Source: an uncultured Candidatus Marinamargulisbacteria bacterium
GTDB taxonomy: Bacteria > Margulisbacteria > Riflemargulisbacteria > GWF2-35-9
Assembly (NCBI GenBank): GCA_903897765.1
Contig: CAIUCY010000073.1
Location: forward strand, 1-37,534
Reading direction: 5' to 3'
Length of the DNA stretch: 37,534 bases
Each line of letters opens with the position of its first letter. Position 1 is the first letter of the stretch. The notes under the pieces were generated by a model. That model did not search any database. It saw only the letters and a program-made list of their open reading frames with translations, and was not told the DNA's origin. Shown here in pieces: positions 25,922-35,284 of the stretch. The position numbers were made by a program, and so were the translations under genes.

Positions 25922-28900
25922 ATGAAAAAAACCCCTCTCTCTCCGATTGAGCAGCAGTTCTGGCACGAACAACAGATTTTCGCCGATAGTCCTGCCCTAA
26001 ACATTGGCGGATACACCCTAATCGATGGGCATATCGATGCATCCACTTTTCAACAATCCATTCGATTCTTTTTAAGGCATACCTATGCGTTTTGCCGATT
26101 CTTTCTAAATCGTGATATGGCCGACATCAACCCTAATCCCGATTACACGGTCAGGGTCATGCATCAATCCGATGAGGACAGCCTGACTTGGATGCAAACC
26201 GCGATGCGCCAACCCTTTGACGTCGGACACTATCCCCTATTTGATATAAACCTACTGTATTCTGATTCACACACTTATTTCTTTGCACGCGTTCATCATC
26301 TGCTAACCGATTCATGGGGATTGTCACTTTTTCTGCAAACGATATCCATGCTCTATAACCATTACCGCCGGTTTGGATCTTTTCCTACTTCAACAGGATG
26401 TTTTCCATACAACGACAGCATCGAACAAGTTTTGTCATATGCAAGATCCTCACACTATGAAGCAGATAAAGCCTATTGGCTGGGGAAGTTTTCCTCTCTA
26501 CCACCAACCCTCTTCGACCAAAAGGAGCCCAAACATGCCTTGGCCCTTCGAGAAAGTTTTACCATCCCTCGCGAGACACTAAATGATATCGAGGCGTTTG
26601 CCCATAGCAAGGACGCGACGGTTTTTCACTATTTTCTTGGAGCGCTCTATCTTTGTCTTGCGTTGCATTACACTCAAACCGATCTCGTCGTCGGAATCAA
26701 CCTTCTAAATCGTTTTGACAAAAAACAAAAGCAAACCATTGGCACCTTTTTTAATACCCTCCCCTTACAAATTTCTATTCATGAAGATGAACCCTTTAGA
26801 ACGCTTCTTAAATTAATCAAAAAAACCCTTCGAAGCGACTATCGTCACGCTCGCTTCCCTAGTCGAGATATTGCCTCGATGATAAACAAAGCGGGGCTAT
26901 TTGATATCATCTTCTCTTATGAAAAACATCCATACGCCACAGATTTTGATCATTACGCAACACAAAGCATTGCGATTTCGTCGGGCATGATGCGCGGCAA
27001 ACTAAACATATACATTCGAGACTATTCATATTTACATAACGTAGACATAGATATTGACTTCAACGCCAAGGTATTCAGTCGCTCCGATAGACAAGCGCTC
27101 ACTGAATCATTTAAGGGCTTGATTTACAAACCGCTTGATACTATCAACTATCAAGCGGACATCTATAGAATGTCCAAAGGCAAGGTCTTATCACACAATC
27201 ACGAGACAATCCCTGCTGTTTTTGAGCATCAAGTTAGTCTCACCCCTCATCGAATCGCCCTTATAGTTGATCAACAAGCCTATTCCTATGAAGAATTGAA
27301 CGCGCGGAGCAATAGGGTAGCCCACGCTTTGCGAGAACAGGGCATTAGTGTAGATAGCCTCGTCGCCATACTCTTTGACTATTCCCTTGAGATGATTGTC
27401 GCAATACTGGGCATTCTAAAGGCGGGCGGGGCGTATTTGCCTATTAATCCCGACGACCCTGCCCCCCTCATCGCCCATCGAATCGCCCATAGCCAAGCAA
27501 AACTTGTGCTTCGAACTCTACCCACCCATAGCAACAACCAAAACCTGCCACACATCAATGAGCCATCTAACTTGGCTTATGTGATCTACACCTCTGGATC
27601 GACCGGTGACCCCAAAGGTGTCCTTCTCGAACACAAAGGCGTCATCAATGTCCTGCGTCATTGGGTCGAAGCCTATGACCTGACACTGAACCCAACGACA
27701 TTGCTTCAGCTATCGGATTACACACACGATGTGTTCACCGGCAATTGGGTTAAAACGTTGCTTACGGGAGGGACGCTCGTTATTCCGTCCGGCATGGAAC
27801 GAAAAGACCTCGGAGGCTTGGCTCGTTTGATGTCCACACATCGGGTAAGTATGCTCGACACCACCCCCGCCATTATTCTTCGTCTAATTGACTATATTAA
27901 AGAAAATAACCTAGAAAGCGCCTCGACATTAACACACATTCTGCTCGGCTCTGACCTATGCCATCTGGAAGACTATCGAAAACTCGCCAAAGCATTTTGG
28001 GGGCAAGCTCGCGTGATTAATACCTATGGCGTCACCGAAGCCACCATTTATAGTTGTGATTATCAAACACCCCTCGACGAGATCCCTCTTCATGGAGCCA
28101 CGCCCATCGGTAAACCATTTTGCAACACTCAACTATTCGTACTTGATAAGTCCTTAACGCTGCTTCCTCAAGGTGTTGAAGGTGATCTCTACCTCGGGGG
28201 GGACGGCTTAGCCAGAGGCTATTTAGACCGTCCGGACCTAACAGCCAAAAAGTTTATTGCTTCACCTTTTGATGTAAACAAGCGCCTGTATGCCACAGGT
28301 GATCGTGCTAAATGGGCACAAGATGGACAATTAATTTTTCTGGGGCGTAGCGACTTCCAAGTAAAGATCTCTGGTTATCGAGTGGACATCGAGGAGATCG
28401 AGAACACGCTAAGACAACACCCTCTCGTCGAAGAAGCGATTGTTGTCGGCGTGAACAAAGACCCAAACAGACAAACCCTCATAGCGTATTACGTGTCAAC
28501 AACACCCATATCAGATGAGGCCTTTCGCCAATATTTAAGCAATAAGTTGCCACGACATATGATTCCGACCCGATATATTTTCAACGTTTCCCTCCCCTTA
28601 AACACCAGTGGCAAGGTGGATCGTAAAGCCCTTCGCGAAAAAGCCAATCAACCTCAAAACACAGTAGCCCCCACAGAGATGACCCCAAGGCAAAGCCAGC
28701 TACTAAATATTTGGGAAACGGTTCTCCATCAACGGCCTATCGATATTAACGACGATGTATTCGATCTCGGGGCGGATTCGCTTGATTGCGTTAATATGCT
28801 GAGCCAACTTGAAAAAGAAGGAATTCACCTGACATTGGCAGACTTGTACCATTATCGCACCGTGTCTGATTTAGCAAAGATATCAGAGCGACAAGAAGCT

Positions 28901-30226
28901 TCCTTCCATGTTGATTTCGCGGCTCCCATACTCGAAAGCGATGGCATTGATGCTCAAACTTGCAAGCCACTGATATATTCACTCTGGCAACAAGAGAACG
29001 CTTACATTCAGCAGCTCATCTCACGTCCCGTCAGCCACATTTTCTCGCCCATATTGTATAAAAACAATCATCGCATCTTTGCCCGCGAGGTCTATTTTGC
29101 CAAACATCTCATCCTTGAAAACACCGACTTTTTGCGTTTAATAGCTGCCATTAACGGTCTCCTAGTCGAACAAAGCCTACTTCGCAGCACGTTCACAAAG
29201 AAAAATGATGAATACGTTTGGCACGAATACCTTCATCAGGATCTAGCCCATTTTCCGTTTCTCGATCTCTCTGCCTATTCACCTGCTTGGATAAAATCGT
29301 TTTGGCTAAACATTTTGATCCCTTATTATGAAGACATAAATCCCCTTCGAAGGCTTCCTTTTCGTTTTGCCCTCATCAAACATGCCGAAAAGAACCACTC
29401 GATCGTGTTCTTAATGGATGAGTCCATACATGATACCTATGGCGAGGATATTATTTGCCAAACACTGCAAGACATTTACGATCAAACGCGAATCCCAACA
29501 CCCCAGCCTCGCTATGAGGACTATCTGTCGTTCCTTCAGTCGAAGGGAGCGTTATCGTTAGAGCAAAACAACCTGTTTGGGTTTCAACGCCATGTCGACG
29601 CCCTGACACAAGTCCGTCAATATCTAGAGACTTATCCTAACGGCCAAACATTCGCGCATTTTTCTATTCCCCTTGATGTGCCTGCCAAATACCAAACTTT
29701 AACTAAATGGGAGCTCGCCATTCGAATATTCACGGCTTTCTTGCGGGCCTATCTACCCCTTCAACTCGTTCCCTTTTTTATGGTGGATGACTGTCGCCGT
29801 TTCAACCATGACCAATTTGTAAATACGGTTGGGGGGTTTGGGGATTATAGGCCACTACTGCTCGATATATCAAAAGATAATGCAACCCTCGCCACCTCCA
29901 TTCACGAAACATTGCAACATTATGTACACCATGGGGTTCATTTTCTCTCTCTTCTTGAACAAAACAAACTTCCCTCTGACTATCAAGACGATGCCTCCAT
30001 TAAAAAGGCAATGATTCTCTTTCGTTTCAACGCCCATTACAGTAACCTCCAAAGCGAGGAACTTCACGATAGCCTTACTCATCAAAAGAACTACGGTCGC
30101 GATCTTCAACGCTGGGGAGAAGGACTTTATTTCTTTGTCTCTTTTAAGGACGACCATCCACTCCTCACAGTGCGCACCCCATTTAAGCTGAGCGAGGATG
30201 AATTGAAACAATTACTTTTTCATTAA
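25922..30226 (+). CDS. Non-ribosomal peptide synthetase, C-A-PCP-C*
   Basis: 1434 residues. Condensation domain at about 5-420 with HHLLTDSWG (H125, H126, D130) and IGTFFNTLPLQ. Adenylation domain at about 430-910: YTSGSTGDPKG (near 557-567), NTYGVTEAT (near 700), YATGDRAKW (near 789), NTSGKVDRKAL (near 893). Carrier domain at about 915-985 with LGADSLD; S953 is the phosphopantetheine site. The final about 440 residues look like a second condensation/epimerisation-type domain, but the active site aligns as DESIHDTYG (1166-1174), so both His are lost. No thioesterase, reductase or phosphopantetheinyl transferase is nearby. Starting with a C domain, it should accept an acyl or aminoacyl donor. 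The single-module product is unknown. Confidence 0.88.
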   Translation: MKKTPLSPIEQQFWHEQQIFADSPALNIGGYTLIDGHIDASTFQQSIRFFLRHTYAFCRFFLNRDMADINPNPDYTVRVMHQSDEDSLTWMQTAMRQPFDVGHYPLFDINLLYSDSHTYFFARVHHLLTDSWGLSLFLQTISMLYNHYRRFGSFPTSTGCFPYNDSIEQVLSYARSSHYEADKAYWLGKFSSLPPTLFDQKEPKHALALRESFTIPRETLNDIEAFAHSKDATVFHYFLGALYLCLALHYTQTDLVVGINLLNRFDKKQKQTIGTFFNTLPLQISIHEDEPFRTLLKLIKKTLRSDYRHARFPSRDIASMINKAGLFDIIFSYEKHPYATDFDHYATQSIAISSGMMRGKLNIYIRDYSYLHNVDIDIDFNAKVFSRSDRQALTESFKGLIYKPLDTINYQADIYRMSKGKVLSHNHETIPAVFEHQVSLTPHRIALIVDQQAYSYEELNARSNRVAHALREQGISVDSLVAILFDYSLEMIVAILGILKAGGAYLPINPDDPAPLIAHRIAHSQAKLVLRTLPTHSNNQNLPHINEPSNLAYVIYTSGSTGDPKGVLLEHKGVINVLRHWVEAYDLTLNPTTLLQLSDYTHDVFTGNWVKTLLTGGTLVIPSGMERKDLGGLARLMSTHRVSMLDTTPAIILRLIDYIKENNLESASTLTHILLGSDLCHLEDYRKLAKAFWGQARVINTYGVTEATIYSCDYQTPLDEIPLHGATPIGKPFCNTQLFVLDKSLTLLPQGVEGDLYLGGDGLARGYLDRPDLTAKKFIASPFDVNKRLYATGDRAKWAQDGQLIFLGRSDFQVKISGYRVDIEEIENTLRQHPLVEEAIVVGVNKDPNRQTLIAYYVSTTPISDEAFRQYLSNKLPRHMIPTRYIFNVSLPLNTSGKVDRKALREKANQPQNTVAPTEMTPRQSQLLNIWETVLHQRPIDINDDVFDLGADSLDCVNMLSQLEKEGIHLTLADLYHYRTVSDLAKISERQEASFHVDFAAPILESDGIDAQTCKPLIYSLWQQENAYIQQLISRPVSHIFSPILYKNNHRIFAREVYFAKHLILENTDFLRLIAAINGLLVEQSLLRSTFTKKNDEYVWHEYLHQDLAHFPFLDLSAYSPAWIKSFWLNILIPYYEDINPLRRLPFRFALIKHAEKNHSIVFLMDESIHDTYGEDIICQTLQDIYDQTRIPTPQPRYEDYLSFLQSKGALSLEQNNLFGFQRHVDALTQVRQYLETYPNGQTFAHFSIPLDVPAKYQTLTKWELAIRIFTAFLRAYLPLQLVPFFMVDDCRRFNHDQFVNTVGGFGDYRPLLLDISKDNATLATSIHETLQHYVHHGVHFLSLLEQNKLPSDYQDDASIKKAMILFRFNAHYSNLQSEELHDSLTHQKNYGRDLQRWGEGLYFFVSFKDDHPLLTVRTPFKLSEDELKQLLFH

Positions 30227-30248
30227 CATTTTGATGCGACTTACATCC

Positions 30249-31229
30249 TTACTCGAGGATAACCCTCAATGCGGGAACATCGACGGTGATCGTTCTATTC
30301 TTGAATCGACGTTTAAAGTGTCTAGGGATTCCTCTCGGCAATTTAACATGAAGGGAATAGGATTCAAGCTCCTGCCAACCTAACCAATGCTCAGGATGTT
30401 TTTTTAATAGCGCCTCAAAAGCCTGAGTGATCAGGGTTGCATCTTCGGGTGTAGCTCGCATCCGTTCTGACTCAAGAGTTAGCCCATCCTCCCAAGTAAA
30501 AAGTCCTAGGGTCGGCATGAAGATTAATAAAGGAAAGGGGCTTGAACGTGTTAGCCAGTCTGGCCACCAATCGGCCAGTATAAGTGATAATTTAGATCCG
30601 ATGGCTATGTTTAGGGGGATGTCCCTTCGACTTTCAACATAAGGACGATCCGCCACGACAAGCACTCTCATTTTAGAACGCCCTTCAACCATGGTGGGTA
30701 AGACAACGCTTTGACTGGTTTGCCATACTACAAAGCGACGCTTAAAATCATCATGACGGGGATCAGCTAAAACAAGGTCTAAATAATGGTTTATCTGTGT
30801 TTGCCATCGTTGCGGCAGCACCAAAATAAACTGAGCATCTGGATCTTCTTCCATCGCATAAGCCATAAAGAATACAATCAGCATCATAAAGCCACTGGTT
30901 TGAGCGACTAAAAGATTAACACACAGCGACTCCGAATATACCGACAAACGTTGACGAAAACCATCATAATGATAGGGATAGTCACGAAGAACCCATTGAT
31001 AGGGCGTTAACTCGTTAAAGGGAAGCAACCACGTATTATAATAATTCCATCGGCTCGCCATCAAGGTACGATGAAGAAATCGTTTCGCCCCCATCAGCGC
31101 TAGCATTGCCCACATGACCTGTAAAAAAAACTGTTTTTGCCGCGAGGGATCAAAATAGAACTCGTCATGTGCCTCGACTCGGCTTCCACGGTACCGAGAG
31201 AGCCGGATCATTTCTGAAATTTTACTCAT
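30249..31229 (-). CDS. LpxL/HtrB-like acyltransferase family protein, degenerate active site
   Basis: About 326 residues. The C-terminal half fits lipid A acyltransferase-type proteins: MRVLVVADRPYV (about 190-201, the DxxxG-type strand), then a Gly/hydrophobic stretch, then TQAFEALLKKHPEHWLGW (about 271-288), close to the family's HPEQWxWxHRRW end. The segment aligned with the catalytic HX4(D/E) (family GHFGNWE) reads AQTSGFMM, so the His and acidic residue are absent. It may be inactive or have changed chemistry. The ATG at 31229 with AGGGTGG upstream is preferred; a GTG at 31238 is possible and would give a leaderless start. It converges with the NRPS, 22 bp apart. Confidence 0.5.
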   Translation of the reverse strand: MSKISEMIRLSRYRGSRVEAHDEFYFDPSRQKQFFLQVMWAMLALMGAKRFLHRTLMASRWNYYNTWLLPFNELTPYQWVLRDYPYHYDGFRQRLSVYSESLCVNLLVAQTSGFMMLIVFFMAYAMEEDPDAQFILVLPQRWQTQINHYLDLVLADPRHDDFKRRFVVWQTSQSVVLPTMVEGRSKMRVLVVADRPYVESRRDIPLNIAIGSKLSLILADWWPDWLTRSSPFPLLIFMPTLGLFTWEDGLTLESERMRATPEDATLITQAFEALLKKHPEHWLGWQELESYSLHVKLPRGIPRHFKRRFKNRTITVDVPALRVILE

Positions 31230-31282
31230 GATAGCCACCCTAAGCTATTGTATTACAAAGAAGGTCGTTTTTACCCCCATTT

Positions 31283-31288
31283 TATATT
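31283..31288 (+). promoter_or_regulatory. -10-like box before the SIMPL gene
   Basis: TATATT six bases before the ATG at 31295, in a TA-rich stretch (TATATTATACT). No -35 match was found and there is no Shine-Dalgarno. Confidence 0.3.
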
Positions 31289-31294
31289 ATACTT

Positions 31295-31984
31295 ATGGGT
31301 ATGAAGAAAATTATTATCGTCTTTCTTTTGTCGTGGGCTTTTTGTCTCGACACCACCATGACCTTAACCGGTCAAGGATCGGTCAAATATCGGCCGAATA
31401 TGGCGGTCATTCAATTAGGGATCGAGGAGACTTATACCGATGCTGCCGCTGGACAAAAAGAAAGCAACAAAAAGATAAACGAATTTATTAAAAGTGCCAT
31501 GGGATATTTACCCAAAGAGCAGATGGAAACAACCGCACTTCAGGTTAACAGAAAGTTTGATTATCGGGATGGTCGGACTGTCTTTGCCGGTTATGATATT
31601 AAACAATCCATTCTCATATATTGTACCCACCTCGAACTCATCGGAACGCTTATTGACCTCAGCATGAAATGCGGACTCAATTCGCTTTATGGCGTTTCAT
31701 TTAGCCACACCCAACCCGATGCCTTTCAAAAGAGCGCCCTTGAACTCGCTTTAAAAGATGCAACCCAAAAAGCAAAACTCATCGCTCAAACCCTTAGTCT
31801 TAACCAAGTTGAACTCGTTGATCTTCAAATCAATCCGTCCCAAATACCGATCAATTTCGAGCCTCAACCTCGACTTATGTCGATCCAGAGCGCTGACACT
31901 ACAACCACAGCGCTTCCCAGTGAGTTAACAGCCACTCAGCTCATCACTGCTAAATTTAGCTTCAAAAGCAAGCCCATCAAATAG
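31295..31984 (+). CDS. SIMPL domain (DUF541) exported protein
   Basis: 229 residues. Residues 1-16 form a hydrophobic signal-like N-terminus (MKKIIIVFLLSWAF). The body matches the SIMPL/DUF541 family: MTLTGQGSVKYRPNMAVIQLGIE at the start, a central GYDIKQSILI, GVSFSHTQPDAFQKSALELALKDATQKAKLIAQ, and VELVDLQI. These are periplasmic or envelope proteins of poorly known function. Either ATG (31295 or 31301) is possible. It opens a co-directional run ending with the histidine kinase, with purE nine bases downstream. Confidence 0.8.
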   Translation: MGMKKIIIVFLLSWAFCLDTTMTLTGQGSVKYRPNMAVIQLGIEETYTDAAAGQKESNKKINEFIKSAMGYLPKEQMETTALQVNRKFDYRDGRTVFAGYDIKQSILIYCTHLELIGTLIDLSMKCGLNSLYGVSFSHTQPDAFQKSALELALKDATQKAKLIAQTLSLNQVELVDLQINPSQIPINFEPQPRLMSIQSADTTTTALPSELTATQLITAKFSFKSKPIK

Positions 31985-31993
31985 GAGGTTTTC

Positions 31994-32440
31994 ATGAAAG
32001 ATATTTTGATTATTATGGGGAGTCGATCAGATGAGCCCATTTTAGACGAGGCGACCCCTTATCTCGATAAATTTGGACTAACCTATGACAGGGTCATTGC
32101 TTCAGCACATCGAAACCCAGAACGAGTAACAGAACTCGCGAAAACCGCTTCGCAGCATTACCGTGTCATCATCGCTGCAGCGGGGAAGGCAGCCCATCTA
32201 CCTGGCGTTTTTGCAGGCCACACCACCCTTCCTGTCATTGGAGTCCCTATCAAAACCTCCGATCTCGGGGGCGTGGATTCTTTATATTCCATCGTTCAGA
32301 TGCCAAGAGGTGTTCCCGTCGCGACAGTTGCTATCAATGGTGCAGCGAATGCAGCGATACTCGCCGCACAGATCCTCGCTATTGCTCAACCGGAACTCCA
32401 ATTAAAACTTGAATCCTTTAAAGAGGAATTAAAAGGATAG
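31994..32440 (+). CDS. purE: N5-carboxyaminoimidazole ribonucleotide mutase
   Basis: 148-residue PurE that converts N5-CAIR to CAIR in purine synthesis. The segments MGSRSDEPIL (about 9-18), SAHRNPERV (about 40-48, catalytic His), AAGKAAHLPGVFAGHT and GVPIKTSDLGGVDSLYSIVQMPRGVPVATVAI are diagnostic. AGGAGG stands six bases before the ATG, an ideal ribosome binding site. purK is not in the window. It is preceded by the SIMPL gene and followed by cvpA after 4 bp. Confidence 0.94.
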   Translation: MKDILIIMGSRSDEPILDEATPYLDKFGLTYDRVIASAHRNPERVTELAKTASQHYRVIIAAAGKAAHLPGVFAGHTTLPVIGVPIKTSDLGGVDSLYSIVQMPRGVPVATVAINGAANAAILAAQILAIAQPELQLKLESFKEELKG

Positions 32441-32444
32441 ATCC

Positions 32445-32960
32445 TTGATCAGCATCCTAGACATTATCGCTGTACTAGTTTTAGGGTATGGGGCCTATAA
32501 AGGTTTTCGTGCCGGTCTCATTCATATGGTTTTTGAGATTCTTGCGGTAGGTTTATCGTTCTGGTTTACGATTCATCACTATCGAAAGGTGGGCTTATTT
32601 CTCCAGAATACTCTTCATATTCGGATCGGTTGGACAAAAGTTGACACATGGGACAACGTCCTTGTCTGGCTCCTCACTTTTATTCTCTGTTTTATCCTTT
32701 TCAAATTGGCAGGTGCCTTTTTAACACGGTTTTTTGAACGCACGTATTTAGGCTCTTGGAATCGTTGGGCTGGACTAGGTTTAAACTTTTCTAAATGGCT
32801 CTTATTATTATGGTTGATAGCCATTGTATTAATGCAACTTCCCTTAAAAACTCTTCGTCTCTATACCAAAAAGTCGGCCACATTTAAGTCCTATCAAGCG
32901 ATTTCAATCCTTGTCCCCTTAAAAACTTTGCTTCCTAATAAATTCCAACATTTTTTATAA
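32445..32960 (+). CDS. CvpA family membrane protein
   Basis: 171 residues with about four hydrophobic helices (residues near 5-22, 28-45, 73-95 and 112-130). The N-terminus ILDIIAVLVLGYGAYKGFRAGLI is the typical CvpA opening, and the helix pattern fits the colicin V production family. Function in most bacteria is unclear (envelope homeostasis). The start is a TTG; AAAAGGA lies about eight bases upstream. The following response regulator begins 1 bp after its stop. Confidence 0.82.
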   Translation: MISILDIIAVLVLGYGAYKGFRAGLIHMVFEILAVGLSFWFTIHHYRKVGLFLQNTLHIRIGWTKVDTWDNVLVWLLTFILCFILFKLAGAFLTRFFERTYLGSWNRWAGLGLNFSKWLLLLWLIAIVLMQLPLKTLRLYTKKSATFKSYQAISILVPLKTLLPNKFQHFL

Positions 32961-32961
32961 T

Positions 32962-33588
32962 ATGACATCTCGAGTCCTTATTGTTGATGACACAGGGTAT
33001 AATCTAAAAGTCCTCTTTGACCTGCTTAGTCAAGAATCCTATGAAGTCTTGGTTGCCCAGTCGGGCAAAAAAGCTCTTGAGATTCTTTCTGTCACGGAAC
33101 CAGACCTCATCCTTTTAGATGTCATGATGCCAGAAATGAACGGATTTGAGGTATTGAAAAAGATAAAAATAACCTCAGTTTGGCGAGATATCCCCGTTAT
33201 CTTTCTTACGGCCAAAACCAACCATGAAAGTCTGGTCGAAGGTTTTCAACTCGGCGCCGTGGACTATATTACGAAACCCTTTCAATCTGATGAATTAATT
33301 GCACGAGTCAACACCCACTGTTCCCTTCGCAAAGCACATCAGGATCTCCAAAAACAACATACTGAGCTTGAACGCGCTTATGATGAGATTAAAATGCTTC
33401 AAAGTTTACTGCCCATTTGCTTTAACTGCAAAAAGGTAAAGGATGACAAAGGGTACTGGATGAAGTTAGAAGAATATCTCTCCAACACCATGCATGTTAA
33501 AATCTCTCACGGGCTTTGTGATGATTGTTTGAAGATGCTTTATCCACAAGAAGCCGAACGAATACTTACGTCCCGTGATTCAATTTAA
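32962..33588 (+). CDS. Response regulator, REC plus coiled coil plus Cys/His end domain
   Basis: 208 residues. The receiver domain (about 4-122) has acidic D9/D10, phospho-acceptor D53 (LLDVMMP), T83 and K105. A coiled coil (about 122-148, [20 protein letters not shown]) leads to a C-terminal domain with C153-x2-C156 ([15 protein letters not shown]), H183, C186 and C189 (SHGLCDDC). This end is seen in many regulators of unknown output and looks metal-binding. There is no DNA-binding helix-turn-helix or GGDEF domain. It overlaps the histidine kinase by 14 bp and is presumably its cognate partner. Confidence 0.9.
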   Translation: MTSRVLIVDDTGYNLKVLFDLLSQESYEVLVAQSGKKALEILSVTEPDLILLDVMMPEMNGFEVLKKIKITSVWRDIPVIFLTAKTNHESLVEGFQLGAVDYITKPFQSDELIARVNTHCSLRKAHQDLQKQHTELERAYDEIKMLQSLLPICFNCKKVKDDKGYWMKLEEYLSNTMHVKISHGLCDDCLKMLYPQEAERILTSRDSI

Positions 33589-35284
33589 ACGTTTTCCCGC
33601 ATCTATTCGGATTTTCTTCGGTGTTTCAATCGCGGTTCTACTAAGTTTAATGGTCAGCACCTTATTACTCACTCACGCACTCGTCGATATTAACGACAAG
33701 ATACTTGAAACCAATGAATCCCTGAGCTGGCTTCGTCGAATAAAATCAGATCTTCTTACCTCTCAAGTCTCACTCAAAGATTATTTTCTTTATGGAGCGC
33801 AGATAAATTTACAAGCTTTTGAAGACGAAACGATCCATATCCTAGCCTCGATCGACCACCTTAAAACGCTTATTGAGGCAAATAATCTCGCCGAATCATC
33901 ATCCTTAGAGACCCTTCAGAGATTCCTCGCCTCTCGCTTTACAACACAAAAACAACTTATTGCACAATTTCGTGTCAGGAAGAATACCCCTTCGATCCTT
34001 GAATCGCTTCAAAACCATACATCTGATATTATCGATTTATCGACAAAACATCTCGGGATCATCGAACAAACAGAAAACAAAGAATTGAAATATTTTAATC
34101 AACGCTCCAATCAAACCGCTCAATTTCTTGTTATTATCGTCGTTCTCGGCGTCCTTTTGTCCATTGCTCTCCTTAGTCTTGCATTTCGACTCTTATCCAA
34201 TGAATCCCAAAAAGCAAAAGCCCTCGCCAAATCTCTTGAAATTGCCAAGAATGAGGCAGACAAAGCAAACCAAGCTAAAGGTGAGTTCTTGGCCAATATC
34301 AGCCATGAAATCCGAACCCCATTAAACGCGATTCTAGGCTTTACCGACTTGCTTCGAAAATCAGCGATCAACGACCGTGTTTATCTAGACTACATAAGGT
34401 CAATTCAAATTAGTGGTAAAGCCCTTTTAAGCCTAATAAACGACATACTCGACCTCTCAAAACTAGAAGCGGGGGCTCTAAAACTAGAACCATCGCCCAC
34501 AGAGATCCGAGTCCTTATTAACGATCTTATTGGTGTTTTTTCGCTTAGGGTTCGAGAAAACAACATTCTCATTAAACTCGGCATTGAACGCATCGTTCCG
34601 GAACGGTTGATGCTTGACGAAACGCGACTCCGACAGATTCTGTTTAATCTTATCGGGAATGCCGTCAAATTTACTCACGAAGGAAGCATTACGGTTCAAG
34701 TCGCCTGGGTCGACGGTATCGATTCTCATCTTGTTATCTCTATTGAAGACACGGGAATTGGCATTCCTCTAGAAGATCAAAATAGAATTTTTGAACCCTT
34801 TATGCAGGCGACCAATCAAAGTCAAAAAACGTATGAAGGTTCGGGGTTAGGCCTCGCCATTTCACGACGACTCGTTCAGTCAATGAATGGAAAATTAAGC
34901 CTAAAAAGCACCGTGGGCATCGGCTCTTGTTTCACAGTGGACCTTCCCAGCCTTCGTTGCGGAGATCCAGAAAAAACCTTTCAAGATCAAAACGATCTAA
35001 ACAAAACATCTCAGGATGGTTACATTCTATTGGATAAAGTCATTCCGGCTAATATTAAAGTTGTGTGGAAAAAAGAGATCATCGCACCCGCCATTAAGTG
35101 CATACAAACAATGTCTGTTAACAGATTAACTGAATGGTCTGACGCCCTGATCGAATTCTCAATACATCATGATCTTGACGAAATCAATCAATTCGCAAGA
35201 CAAATCCGAGACAATCTGAAGTCCTTTTCGCTGAAGGAAGCCGAAGCACAAATTCGGAGACTTATAAAAGCTACATCCGAATAG
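33575..35284 (+). CDS. Membrane sensor histidine kinase with CHASE3-like domain
   Basis: 569 residues. TM1 is at about 12-35, an extracytoplasmic helical domain resembling CHASE3 at about 36-180, and TM2 at about 183-207. A coiled coil leads to HisKA with H244 in [16 protein letters not shown]. The ATPase domain has an N box ([13 protein letters not shown]), G1 EDTGIGIP and G2 [12 protein letters not shown]. The last 75 residues form the helical extension often found after such kinases ([10 protein letters not shown]...INQFARQI). There is no receiver domain, so it likely phosphorylates the regulator just upstream. The start is a GTG inside the regulator gene. The last 14 bp overlap potD. Confidence 0.92.
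   Translation: MIQFKRFPASIRIFFGVSIAVLLSLMVSTLLLTHALVDINDKILETNESLSWLRRIKSDLLTSQVSLKDYFLYGAQINLQAFEDETIHILASIDHLKTLIEANNLAESSSLETLQRFLASRFTTQKQLIAQFRVRKNTPSILESLQNHTSDIIDLSTKHLGIIEQTENKELKYFNQRSNQTAQFLVIIVVLGVLLSIALLSLAFRLLSNESQKAKALAKSLEIAKNEADKANQAKGEFLANISHEIRTPLNAILGFTDLLRKSAINDRVYLDYIRSIQISGKALLSLINDILDLSKLEAGALKLEPSPTEIRVLINDLIGVFSLRVRENNILIKLGIERIVPERLMLDETRLRQILFNLIGNAVKFTHEGSITVQVAWVDGIDSHLVISIEDTGIGIPLEDQNRIFEPFMQATNQSQKTYEGSGLGLAISRRLVQSMNGKLSLKSTVGIGSCFTVDLPSLRCGDPEKTFQDQNDLNKTSQDGYILLDKVIPANIKVVWKKEIIAPAIKCIQTMSVNRLTEWSDALIEFSIHHDLDEINQFARQIRDNLKSFSLKEAEAQIRRLIKATSE

Noticed and set aside
31228-31491. 87-codon plus-strand frame at the SIMPL gene start
   Set aside because: It overlaps the SIMPL coding region in a different frame, and the SIMPL frame has the family motifs and a signal peptide.
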